This document shows, piece by piece, positions 39,316 to 52,015 of a stretch of DNA of 64,000 bases. Within the stretch, counting starts at the first letter, position 1. The number at the start of each line of letters is the position of its first letter. Both the position numbers and the translations under genes were made by a program. Below the pieces are notes generated by a model, which saw only the letters and a list, made by a program, of their open reading frames with translations, ran no database searches and was not told where the DNA came from. This DNA is from Camarhynchus parvulus (lineage: Eukaryota; Chordata; Aves; Passeriformes; Thraupidae). The stretch covers positions 9,217,001 to 9,281,000 of the forward strand of contig NC_044584.1 of assembly GCF_901933205.1 (NCBI RefSeq). Reading direction: 5' to 3'.

Positions 39316-41787
39316 TTCCATGGTTGGAAAAGACAAAAACTTCCTCTACACTGGTGGTTTCAGTTCTGGCAGAACATCAGCAGCAGAGTCCCTCGGTGGG
39401 GCTACTCAAATGCAGTCAAAGCACATTCCAAGAGTGCAAATTTTGCTCCCTCTTGCAGATGTTGACACGGTTTAATTACTTTGCAGTCTTAATGATATCC
39501 TGTTAACATGCAGATTTCTGGAGTAATTAGAAGAGGATGAAGTCTGCACATTTCTTGTAGCTTTTTCACCCACAGAGGACAATCCTTGTACAGAACTGCT
39601 GGAAATCCTGATTATGCTGTCAGCATGCTGATGTGCCAGGCACTGAAAGGACAGATTTTAGGGCTGCAAAAAAGAACATTTCAGTAATTCGTTATCAAAA
39701 TAGGGTGAGAGACAAAATCTGAAGGACAAGTGATTTTTCTTACACTGTGCTGATTGCACATCATGATCATGGTCTCTCCTGTCTGTTCCCTGTGTCCCAT
39801 TTTCCTCTGTCCTGTCATGGATTTATGGTAGGAGTGAGAACAGACATGCACAGGCTCCCTTGTGTGTGCTGCAGGTGCATTGTGGACTCTTTGCTTTTGC
39901 AAACTAGGGCTTGGCCAGGTGTATTCTGCCTCTGCTGTCAAAAGATTCAGGAGCATGGACAGGTACAGACATTTCCCTGCTCAGGGATGTGTCCAGAGGC
40001 CTCCTCTGAGCCTCGTGATGAGCACAGCAGGCTATGGCTGACATCAGGAAAAAGGAAAGGAGCTCACAGAAGGATGCATATTCTGCTCTGCAGACAAGAT
40101 TGAAATGAAGGAATAAACTGACATCATGCTCTTACCCTTGTCTGGTTGTATTTGTCAAGTGTGAAGTCAGCAAGTCAGAGCATACCATTGCCATCACTTC
40201 CAGTCTGCATCTTCTTAATGTGAATATGTAGTTCAGGGAAGTAAGCGGTAAATTACTTCATTTGGGCTCTTGCAATGGTGGAAAGCTGGGTAAGGTTATT
40301 TTGTTTCCTGTGCTGCAGTGGTGGTGTTTATTAGCTTGTGTTTGTGCTTTCTATCATTGTTTTATCTAATTTCATGTTTAATCAAAATGTAGGAGGTGTT
40401 CAGGTGGGGGAAGGATGGATTAGCAATTTCTCATTTACAGTGGATGACTCTTACATTTTTTCTTTCTTCAAAAAGATATTTGTGTTAGCCTGCTCTGACT
40501 TGTGTTGCACTTGCTGCTTGTCAGCTGTGAAACTTAAACCATTATTTATAAAGGCAGAGTGTAGCATACAACCTCTGTGTCAGATATTCCATATGAAGGG
40601 TTGGTTGCATGAGAAATCATGTTGAAGTTAAGGTAAACAAGTATCTTTTTGCACTGGTGTTGGAAATACTTTTGTTCAAGTCTTATTTTAGATCACATCT
40701 TTCCCTGTGCCCTGCTTCAGACAGGGCTGCCATCTATGTCCTACACACACACAGAGTCCCTGGTGTAAAATTATACTGAAAAGTGCAATGAAAGGGAAAT
40801 GTAATTGCAACAGTACCAAAAGCAGCTGAGCTCGTTACCAGCAACTTTTGCCAAGATGTTCAAGAGCTGCTCACATTGCAGAGGGCAGTGCAGCTCTGTG
40901 CAGGGACCTGGCACTCCACTCTTTTCTCATGGCACTTGGTTAAGCTCTGGAGCGAGGTCCTGGTTCTCCCAAAGCCAGTGGCAAAATGCCCATTATCTGG
41001 AGTGGGAATGTGGTTTGAGCTGTGAGGAGCTGCTGCTCTTATTTGAATATTATGGTTTTGTCTTGAGGGGAATTTCCTTGCTGATGTTATTCCTTCTGTC
41101 TCTAAGGTGATCTCACGATTCAGACGCGCTCTAAAAATGATTTAGGGTTTGCACCAACATCCCCCCTCCTTTTGGCCAGTGCTTTGTGGGAGTTTTGCAC
41201 GTGGGTGAGGCTGGTGAGGCCAGTGCTGTGCCACTGCTCTGCCTCTGCAGCCACTGAGGGATTCCTGTCTGTGCGCAGATAGAATTACACCCAGAACTTG
41301 GCAGCGCTCTATTTCCTCTCCCACTCCTGGACATCCAGCAGATTAACGTCCTCTAAGGCCTCCTAGTTGTGAAATGGTGTATAAAGTTAAAATTGGTGAC
41401 AAGGGGCCAGTCTGAGTGACCTTTTTCTGACCTCTTGTGATTAATCTCCTCTAACCCAGCAGTGTAGCTGTGAAGATTTTTGGTTGTTCATCACGTAATG
41501 CTGGAATACAAGCACACCCACTTGGCTCTGCTGTGATATTGAATAGTAAAGGGAAACGAGAGAAAGAAATTATTCATTTTTCTGCTGTGGGTAAAAATAA
41601 AAAAGTCGCTTTTCATCATTTCATTGACAGGATGTTGTGTCTCTACTGGACAGGGGCAGCCACTGAGAGGGGGCAGTGGGGAAGTTCAGAGGTGAGCTGC
41701 TGTGGGAATGGAAGCTGGACCCAAGGCTGGTGATTGCCAAGGAGGAGAAGGAAATAGAACTGAAATAACCAGTAGGGGAGAGAGCAG

Positions 41788-42134
41788 TGTGGTGGTGTTC
41801 ACAGGGGTCCCAGGACGAGGGAAGAAATGAGAATGTTGACTCCATGTTTCAGAAGGCTGATTTATTATTTTATGATATATATATATTATATTAAAACTAT
41901 ACTAAAAGAATAGAAGAAAGGATTTCATCAGAAGGCTTGAAAGGAAAAGAAGTGGAATGGAATGATAACAAAATCTTGTGACTGACCAGGGAGTCCGAGA
42001 CAGCTGGACTGTGATTGGCCATTAATTAAAAACATCCACCTGTTGCATTCCACAGCAGCAGATAATTACTGTTTACATTTTGTTTCTGAGGCCTCTCAGC
42101 TTCTCAGGATTTTTCACAAAATATCATGGCTACA
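41788..42134 (-). mobile_element. Solo LTR of an endogenous retrovirus
   Basis: The element begins TGTGG and ends CTACA. It is flanked by gagcag (41782-41787) and gagccg (42135-42140), a 6-bp target duplication with one mismatch. On the minus strand the order is CCAAT box (42018-42014), TATA-like run (about 41897-41875) and AATAAA (41866-41861), as expected for a U3-R-U5 LTR. No internal retroviral sequence adjoins it, so it is a solo LTR made by recombination. I recognise the family from passerine genomes. A 6-bp duplication would suit an ERVK-like class. Confidence 0.85.
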
Positions 42135-45100
42135 GAGCCGGGCTGAGAGCAGCAGGAATGTCACTCCTGCTTCCAGGCTGTCACCAGTGCCAGGCTGCTC
42201 TGCTGAGCTGTGAGCCACATCTGTCAGTCCCTGTGCAGAAGCTCAGTGGCCTCCTGACCACATAAAGAAGTGGAAAGGTTAAATGTTCACCACATCTGTG
42301 TGTAAATGCTGTGTCAAACTTGTTCATCAGGGGGTGAAGAGAGTGGATCAATGTTTAGCTAATGTGATTTTTGGAAGCATTTGTTACTAATGTGCAGGCA
42401 GCTCTAAGGCTTGCAACAGCTTTCAGAATATTTTGGTGTATTTTATTACTTGAATTATTAATAAATTGGTTTCTTTGAACAGTATAATGGTGTGAAACAG
42501 CTTTGAAAGCAAGAGGCACAAAATGGTATTTAATGCTTTTACTAAAATGTTGAGCTCTTTTGAAGACACAAAAAAAGTACCAAGAAACGAATGTGAAGAC
42601 TCTGTATTTATTTCAGCAGTACACAGTGTTGTGCTTACTCTTGTGTGTTCCCTGGTCCATGTATTTATGCTGTTGGTCACCCCTCCTTTAATATTCTTGA
42701 CTTTTAGTCTATCTATTTTCTCAGACTATTTCTTCAATTTGTAATCATCTTACATCCTCAAGTTTTTTGGGGTGCTTGCAGCTCCTTTGCAGCAAGTTAT
42801 TGTCTTCAAATTCAGAAAACACCCTTTTCATCTGGGTCACTAATGACTTGGGGTTTCTTTCAATACAGGCATAAATTATCATGAGAAAAGTGGCTTTCCA
42901 TAGCTAACAAGTGAATTTTAGTTGTTCTCCTGTTGATCTCATATTGAAATCTTCCTGAAACTTCTGGTGATTAGTGAATTTCAAGGACATTATTATTGCC
43001 ATCAGCTTTATTCACTTCTGCATAATACCATATTTTATTAAAGCACTGGCTGCAGGCCAGCTGGAAAGCCTCATACATGTGGAGGAAACCTAAGACTGCA
43101 CCATTCAGGAGCAAGATATTTTAGAAACAGGATGCCACAGCCATGACATATTCATTACACATCCTGTGTTTGCCTTGCATTTGTAACTTAAGTCTTTTGT
43201 CAAAAAACAAACACAGATTTAGCTTCTGCCTGTGCTTCATAAATGCTTACAGTGTGCAGAACAGTGCAAGAAAAATTCCACCTTAGATAGAAAACTCAGG
43301 GTGTGGTTCCACCTTTGATTTAAGCTGAATTCTGAGCTGGTACCAAAGGATGAAGTAACAGTGAGTGCCAGACCTTGGCTGCATGTTCCTGCTGCTCTCA
43401 TGGGCAGGTGAGCCAGAGCAGCTCTCTGAAAAGTGATCCTGCCCTGCAGGGTTATTTTCAGCCAGAGCAGGTCCTTCCTGTCACCCTGTGCCTGGCTGCA
43501 GAATGCTTTGGCAAGGGGAGGGATGGAGTGGGCAGGGCAGGATCTCCCCTCATGGCAACAGCAGGGGCCCAAATCAAACCAAGTGCTGGCAAAACTGCAC
43601 CTTAATGTCCATTCTAGTCACTGGACAGGGCCGAGGATGGAAATAGATGTGTGGATACCTCTTTGATAAGTCTTGCCAAGAATACCAAGATCTTGAGCTA
43701 AACCACTGGGAAGATGAGAGATGAAAAGAAAGAATAAGAGATGAGAGGGAAATTGCACAGCGAGGCACGGCAGTGGGGGCTGAAGGGCATTGCTGAGCCC
43801 TAACATGGCTTTCTTGAGTTACATTAGGACTTTTTTGGTGACCAGATTTGGATGGGATCCTTCACCCTCCTTTTTGGGGGTAGCAGAAGAGAGAGGAGAT
43901 GCAGCATGATCCCAGTGTTGTGCAGATGCATCCCGTGAGGGTTTGTAAAGGCGTGAATGCCCCACCTGTGCTGGAACTTCAGGAGATTCAGAGGTGGCTT
44001 GGGGGCAGAGGAAGTGTGAATATATATTCAAGATATAGTAACAGGTCTGGTACTGGAGAAACTGGTGCAAATCTCCTCACTGTGTGGGACATTTTTTCCT
44101 GATCATCAGTGGTATTGGATGATTGGCCTGTCCTGTGAATTCTAGTTGTAAACAACCAAAAAGAGGAAACTCAGATTTACCAAGGCACGCTAAACAAATC
44201 TTTTCTGCTTTGGGTAACACCAAGCTATTTTCCAGGTAAACTGCCTTGCAATCCAGCTTTTCTTTGTGCCTTTTGTGCCTTGTTTATGGCCTTGATTCCT
44301 CATGGTGTTTAAAAGTGTTCTGTTTAACTGTGAGTTGTTCCATTGGCTGGCTGTGGATGTCAAAGGAACTATTCATGTGTTTAAATAAATGGAAGCACAC
44401 TCAGCCTTGCTGAACTGGAGCTTGCCAATGAGGAATAATACTTAAACTAGAAAAAATTACAGATTTTGGAGACAAGAATCATCTGGCAGCAGAGATGGAA
44501 ATGAAACCAGGTAGAGTTGCCCAGCAGTCTGGAAAATAAATGATCCAATTCTCCATTGAAGGATTAGCTGTGAATTTAGCACAGACTTTATTTTCCAGTA
44601 CATCCATCTCATTTGTCCAAGAATTATTGTCTTTAATTACCATTGTGGTGCCTGCAGGCAGCAGTCTTTAAATTAGTTATGCAAAGTTGTGCTCTCAGCA
44701 GTCACCCAGAGATTGTATCTGCTTTGGTACCAATCCCCTTACAACAGCCTGACAGCATCAGCAGAATGTACTTTTTGTGATGTCAGGATTTGGCCTGGTA
44801 GGTAAGCTGCTCTCTTAAACAAAACTAAAAGCACCCACATTTGGTATTTATGGATATTTTTATCTCTAGAAACAAATACTGTCAGTTTGTAGCTTTTTAG
44901 GGGTTGTGATTCACCCTCAGTGTTTTGTTAGACAGTTTATATTCTTCATCACAAATACTGGCGGCGCCATGCCTAATGGGGGTTATTTTTAATTCTGCAT
45001 AAAGCACTGGTTTACATATGGGCAGCATGTCACCCATTCTGAAAAACAGAGTTAAAGCAGAGAAGTTATTTACATAAATCCTTTTTAGATCTAGAAAAAA

Positions 45101-48100
45101 TAGCCTGAGGCAAATAGTATTCATGCATGCTCGTGAAACAATCTTGAGTCTAAACTTATCTCTCTCTATATAAAACAGAAAAATTATGACTACTGCTGAA
45201 TTTAACAGGCCTTGTAAAATTTTTCTACCACTGCAGTACACATGACTGTGCCTTTGTGTGCTTCTTTACACAACAATTAGCTGGCAGTGGCTCTGCAAAT
45301 ACATTACTCAATGCTAAGGCTTTCCAGAATTAGACACAAAGGTTAAATAAAAGAACGTCCACTCTTCTCAGCAAGTCTTTGTCTTTGCATCAGAGCAGCT
45401 GGAGGCAGTAATTTGTCTTTGCGCAGGGACGAACGAGGGTTTATTTCAACCAAAGCTCTTTAAAATGCTGCTTCCTTTCTTTCACCCCCCCAGAAGGGCT
45501 GCAGGTAACCTGTCACCAGTTACTCCTGACCCTTCATGAGGTGACTGATTCTGCAGCCTTGCAGGGCTCTGAGAGCCTGGTGCCTTCAAGTGGGGTGGGA
45601 CTGCTCCTGGAGGATCAACTCTGTGATTCAGTTGCTTTGTTATGCATTTAGAGGAGGATCTTTAAAGAGCTTAAAGGAACTGGAGATTCCCACTGATTGA
45701 TATATAGCGGGAAGTGAATGTTTAACTCCTGTAAGGTTCTCTTGAAAACCCCCACCTTGCATTCTGAATGGTTAGACCCGTGTGTTTCCATGATGAGGTG
45801 ACATCTGCTTAGTAACACCGTGTTTGGAAAGGCAGGAACCGCCCTTCAAACAAAAAAAAAATCCTATAATACTGCAGGATTTAGTAGTGGGATTTTTCTT
45901 CTGTATAGAAGGAGAGAATTCAACTCAACAACCAGATGAAATTTCTCTGTCATTCCGGTGCACTTAATGGGAATACCAAGTGTAAGTTATTTGACTGTTA
46001 GGCTGCTAACTCTCTTTTTAAAAAAAAAAACCCTGACAAACCCAAACAATGATTTAGTTCTTGTTTTACAAGTTCCTCACTAAAGACTTTGACCTGAAGT
46101 ACATGGCGTCTTGTGAGGTAACAGCTGGTCTGTCATTGTCTTCGGAAAAAAAGCAACAGTTGCTAAGATTTGGAGAAACAAAGATGGTCTTTGAATCAAC
46201 TGGAACAGCTGTAAGGGACTGACACACCATGCACTGTCAGCTGCTAAATTCAGATATTCAGACTGCCCGAAATGGGATACTTTAACCCTTGGGCACCACC
46301 AGATTCCTTTTCTCTCTCTTTTTCTTTTTTTAAAAAAAGCAGAAAAAGAAATTGTGTTTTCAATCTTCTTTTTGCTTTCAGAAATTAAAAAACAAAAACA
46401 AAACAAAATCCCCCAAACTATTGCTTTCTTTGTAGGGAGTTTGTCTTTTTTGTATTTATTCAAGTTCTGATTTATAAATCATCCAAAGGCATGCTTGTTG
46501 ACAGTTGAAATTTGCATTAGAAAAGTATAATGTGCTTCTCTGTGTGGTGCATTAAAACGAAAATATAATAGTGCATATCCAAAAAACAGCATCAGACGCT
46601 ATTTTAAGGCACTCAGCATCTTCCCAGTTTTGTATGTGGAGACTGTATTTAGTTAATTGAAGCAGAATGAAGGTGAATTTATCATTTGTGGGAGGGAAAG
46701 GTAAGTGATAGCCACAACCTCTTTAAAAGACACATGTTAGATCCATGTGAGATCCAAAAGCTGGTGGCTGAAGTTGGGCACATTCAGACTGGAAAAGTTT
46801 AGTTTCTCTTTTTAGAGCAATCAGGGAACTGATCCATAATTTAAATTAGCTTGGGATGTGGCAGATTTTTCCATTGCTTGAAACCTTCAGATCAAACTTG
46901 GCTCTCTGCTTTTGCTGGTCCTCACAGTACGTTCTCAACTGCTCCAGAATGTTATGAGGGTTTGTTTTTGTTTTTTTCTTTCAAAGATGGCAAAATGTGA
47001 TGACATGAAAATTGATTTCACTTAAAGAAGAGTCAGCAGCCATCTCTTGCTAACAAAACACTTGTATGACATCGGCCCTCCTGAAAGCCAAGCTCTTACA
47101 ACTCGGAGCCCAGCTGGTTTTTGGATGTCTGACACAGGCACACACTGGGACTCTTGCTAGGCTATTGTTTCAGCTCAGCTACAGAGGATGGGCTTTATTT
47201 GGGAGAGATTCTGTAGCTGGTGTTGGATGGTGTCAGGGAGGCTGTGCACAGCGTAGCTCCTCTGGTTGGTGATGGAGAGGGTGAAACACCCAGTGAGAGG
47301 TGCCCAGAGCTGCTGGTGACCAGCAGCTCAGACCAGGAGTGCAGTGCTCAGCACTGATCACTCTGTTTTCTTGCCCAAACAGCCATACTGGCTCAAACTT
47401 CTTCCTAAGCCATTTTCTTCAGTATTTCCCAGCTTGGCTTCTTCCAAAAACTCTTCCTGATCGCATCTAACCTATTTCCATGTGTCCTGCACCATCTGAA
47501 TAACTAAAAGATTGGCAATTATCATCACTGTTTGCAGGATCAAGCTTAATTCATTCTGTTTATGGATATAACTATGTGAAAAAAGGAGATTTGTACCATG
47601 ACCCCAGAGGAACTGAAAGTTCTTTGCTCATGTGAGTGAATGTCCTAGAATAAAGGCTGAGATACAAACTGAATAATTTTCCAGATGTGACAATTGAGGT
47701 AAGCAGAATAAACTGCTCAGTCTAGACCCTTAACTCTAATCAATAGGAAAATACTAGATATCTGTTACATATTTACAGTTACTGCAAGGTCCACATAAAG
47801 GCCAGACCTCCTGACATCCCTCTCTGCATTTGCAATGAAAGACCAAGTCTGCTGTCATTAAGCCAAATTCCAGCTCTGTTTTCCACATCTCTGTGTTTTT
47901 CATGTCTGACAGTCTGAGAGATCTATCTGTCGTGAAAGTCAGGGAGAAACAACAGAAACAAACCAACAGATTTACATATAGTCTGAATTTAATTTCTTCT
48001 TGTATTATTCATTGTTGAAAAGATTTTTAAGGAGACTTTGCTGCTACCTTTGGATTGCTTGCTCTTCCCTAACAGAGGCACATCATTATTGTATGAGGTG

Positions 48101-49352
48101 AATGGGAATTACTTTTCAGTATCCAGAAATAGACTTTGGCCTCCTGACATCCTAATAATTCCCAGAACAGCCAACTGAACCTTCACCATGATAGACTGGA
48201 TTTGCTATATTAAAATATTGTAGCAGTGCCCTGATTTCAAGCCCTGACAGTTTAATCACTGCAGTTGACCCATGTTCCTCATAGAGCTGCTTTCTGCAAT
48301 GTGGTTACAACATCCATGCAGATTTTCCTTTGCTTTTAGAAACCTGGTTTAAAATAGTGAACTTATTTCGTCCAAGTTTACCTACTGTTCCTTAATGCTA
48401 TGAAATGTGTCATATTTCTTCTCTTATTTATTAAATCCTGTGCTTTGACTAGAACTTATTTCCAAGAATATTAAATTATTGTTCTATTATTAGAGCACAA
48501 GGTTTGATTCCTTGACAGGTTGACAAGAGCTCTGGAACACTTTGCAGGAGCAGCCCTTCCTAATCAAAACTGCCCTCAGCAGCATCAGTCAGTTCACCCT
48601 GGTACCGAAATATAGTTGGAATGAAGCTGCTCAGTTGCTCCGGCAGGGTGTTGTGGAATCTGGGACTTAATTCTCTCTTTTTCACAGTCACCCCACCCTC
48701 TTCACTGACAGCCACGTTCAGAGCAGCAGCCACCAACCCTCTGCAGGTCCTGATCCCCTGCACACGTCCTGCCTGAGCTGCTCAGACATTCCAGCATCTG
48801 TCAGGTTTCTTGGCCATCATATACCCCATTAATACAGGCTCATGTGTCTCCAGCCATTTCCTAGAAATAAGTATTTAGAATAACCATTTAGACTAGAAAG
48901 ACAATAAACCTACTAATTTGGTGCACCTTGGAATCTTCCTTGTCCTGCAGGGTTATTTTTCTCAGCCTTCTGAGTGTTTTCATTTACTTTGCTCTTTGGA
49001 TCCTTGATTTTTTTCCTCTTCTGGTTTAGGATTTTAACCAAGCACTCAAGATCGCTTTAACATGCTCAATTTGGCTCTTTTTGATTACCTGAGCTATGTG
49101 TCATTGTGTCAGAAGATTTAGATTTCTTTTGCAGCAATTTGCTGTGAAAACAGTTACCTTACAAATACAGTTATTGTTTCTGTCAACTATGTGCTTTTAG
49201 AATAGCTTCATTTTCAAAGGATGCTTTCATGGAAAACAAGGTAAAATTACGTGGGAGCCATGGAGATTCTGCAAACAATTCTCATAGGTAGTTCCTTTCT
49301 TCCTTCCAAGGCTTAGTGTTAAAATCAGATTTGAGCAGCAGAGATACAGAGC

Positions 49353-49369
49353 AAAAAAAAAAAAAAAAA
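49353..49369. repeat. A17 homopolymer
   Basis: Seventeen consecutive A residues, the longest mononucleotide run I noticed. It has no recognisable retrotransposon body upstream. Confidence 0.95.
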
Positions 49370-51857
49370 TACAGAGTGCTGTTGTATCCAGAATCCAGAA
49401 CCATGTTCTGAAAGCCCACGGGTGTGCTGATGAACAATTCACGTGATGGTTACATGGAGCTTATTTCTGAAAGATTTCTCCACATTTCTTGTTTATCAGT
49501 TTAATTTGTTTGGTTGCTTTGTCCCAGTGCCGTAGTGACACCCTCTGGCAATGGCAGGATAGCTTCATTGCCATGAGGGAGCTCTTCAGCAGCAATCTGT
49601 GAGCAACCTCATGGGAAAGGCATTGGTGTGCCCTGTCCTGCCTTCCCTCAGAGCTGGTTTGGCTCCAGATTGGAATTCCCACATGTAAAGTTAAAGTTAG
49701 CATTGTACATGATGGCTAATTGATACAAAATTCAAGTACTATGAAATAAACAGCGTTGGACATTTTGTTCTGGTGAGTTGGGCTTTTCTTCTGGTGAGCA
49801 GCTTGAGAAGTTTCCCTTTGTACTTAAATTAATTTGTTTACATCAACTCTAAAGCACACTCTTCTCCTCTGGAGCACAGGCTCTGAGCCAAGCCTTACCA
49901 ATGCTCTGGCTGTGGTGTGGCTCTCACCAGAGCTGAGAAGACTCACTGATCCCTTCTGCTGGGAAATAACACACATTTTTAAAGATGGAAAGGCTACCGG
50001 CAGTTGTCTACTCACTGTTAATTTTTTATATTGCATTGGTAATAATTTTATTTGTGCTGTCTTACATGATGGGTCACAAAATGCAAACTTCCTGCAGCTG
50101 ACATTTTTTCCAGGCAGTAAAAACGAAAACCAGCGAGCTTTTGAGGCAGCTGGAGCAGCAAAGTGGGGTGGATGAGGCTTGGAAAAAGGCATTAAGGTGC
50201 CTAAGTTCTATTAAAATCAAGGTTTTGGAAAATACTTAATGTTTTTTGTCATATCGAGGTCTGTGTCTTGTTTTGATAAGCAGCCTTTTGCATCTGCAGA
50301 GCAAGCTGGTAATACAGAATTATGAGTTGGGACAAAACTGTGCCAGATCCCTCACTGGGCTTCTCAGCAACCTGAATTAGCTCAGATACAGAAGTTTGTG
50401 CTGCTGGGCTCCAGCAAAATTAAGGAGTTATTATGGAGAGCTCCATGGATAAATGAGGAGGGGAGGTTCTGAGATGAAAATCTTTGATTGCTCTGTCCCA
50501 CAGGGACTTGTATTGACCTGCTTGGAATGAATCCTCTCCAGTCCCAGGCAGCATCTGAGCTGTCCTGGATGGATTCTGGGCACTCTGGGCTGGGACACAG
50601 GGATTTCTCAGCCCCGGGATGGAATGTGCAGGTCTGGCTCAGCTTCTGAGAGCAGCCGTGGTTGTCTCTGCCACCTGGGGTCACTGTGATCAAGGTTATT
50701 AAAAACGAGAGGTATGAAGTAACAAAGAAAATAGAAGCGGCAAAAAACACGCTTCCCAACCCTAACCCCTGGAGGCTAAAATTGAGATTACCACAAGTAT
50801 ACAAATTAGCTGAAATTTTTATTGTGTGTGAGAAAAAGAAGCCCTGTACTTCAGTGTGTAAACAACTTTAGCAGGTCAAGGAACTGTACAAAGCAAACAT
50901 GGGCTGTCACAAGAAAAGTATTGCCTCTTGTACCCTTTTCTTACTGCATCTTGTCTCTTCTACCTGTTGGCTCCTACCGTGTGTTACAACTGACTTTGAA
51001 GGTCCTTGGAGCTGTGTAGTTTTGTGGCTGAGAAATCTTCTGTGGTCTTGAAGCTGATCTGGTTTAATCCCTGAACTGCTTCAAAATCTCAGTGGCTGTT
51101 CCAGTTATTTACACGTGTGAGATTATAGGGGAGTCTAAGGGATATTTTAAATCTGCACCTATCTTACAGAATTTCTCAAGTGTGCTATTAATGAAACCTT
51201 TGTCTCAGCTAACCCCCATGATGTATTATGTCCCAGCAGTACTTCTTGAAAGCACTTTGGCCAAATTTTCAAGCTGGCTAGGCTTAAAGTTGTCAAAATA
51301 GGTATTTATGTTAAAACTCTCCCAAATGCTGTGGGGATGTAAATCTTTCTGTGGAGGTGCTGCCTTGTGAGAGAGGAAGGGCTGTTTGTGCACTGGCAAA
51401 AGAGGAAAACCCAGATGATGCAAATTCAACTTCCAGGCCATCTCTTGTCAGAGCAGCACTGCCGTGTGGGAGCTGCTCAAAGCTGGGCATCCCTGGTGCC
51501 CTCTGAGCTGTCTCCAACACAGCTGCAAAATTGCTGCCTTGTGCTCTGAAAGTCTGAGCTAAAGCAGAAAGGCATAGAAACCCTTTTTACACTCTCTGCT
51601 CTTCACAAATCCTTTTATAAAGGCCTGTAGGTACCCAGAGAACAGAATTCTCCTGCTGTACCTGCAGTGGGTGGCCACCACTGGAGCTGAAGGAGTTAAT
51701 GGACATGTGGGGAGTGCACCTTTTAGCTAAAGATTGCTGGAACTTCTAGACAATGGGGCTGTACAAGACATTGCATGGAATTCAATCTGTTCTTTAACAG
51801 GAAAAATTGGTAAATCTTTTTTTTTAACCTTTTTTTGTCCTTATTAAATGAAAAGCA

Positions 51858-52015
51858 TATCATAGAATTACAGAATGGTTTAGGTTGCAAGGGGCCTTAA
51901 ATATAATTATGTTCGAACCCCTCTGCCATGGGCAGGGACACCTTCCTCTGTCCCAGGTTGCTCCAAGCTCCATCCAGCCTGGCCCTGGACACTTCCAGGG
52001 ATGGGGCAGCCATAG
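51858..52015 (-). mobile_element. CR1 LINE 3'-end fragment, reverse orientation
   Basis: The block catagaattacagaatggtt, then ctctgccatgggcagggaca, ccttcctctgtcccaggttg, catccagcctggccctggac and acttccagggatgggg is the reverse complement of the CR1 3' region. The element's 3' end is near 51858. Confidence 0.93.

Noticed and set aside
46080..46463. 127-codon minus-strand frame in PRKAR1B intron 4
   Set aside because: It has low-complexity Lys/Phe-rich composition over A/T runs and no recognisable domain, so it is most likely chance.
51909..51921. tRNA B-box-like sequence gttcgaacccc
   Set aside because: It falls inside a CR1 3' end, where the usual sequence is ttccaacccc. There is no matching A box or cloverleaf.
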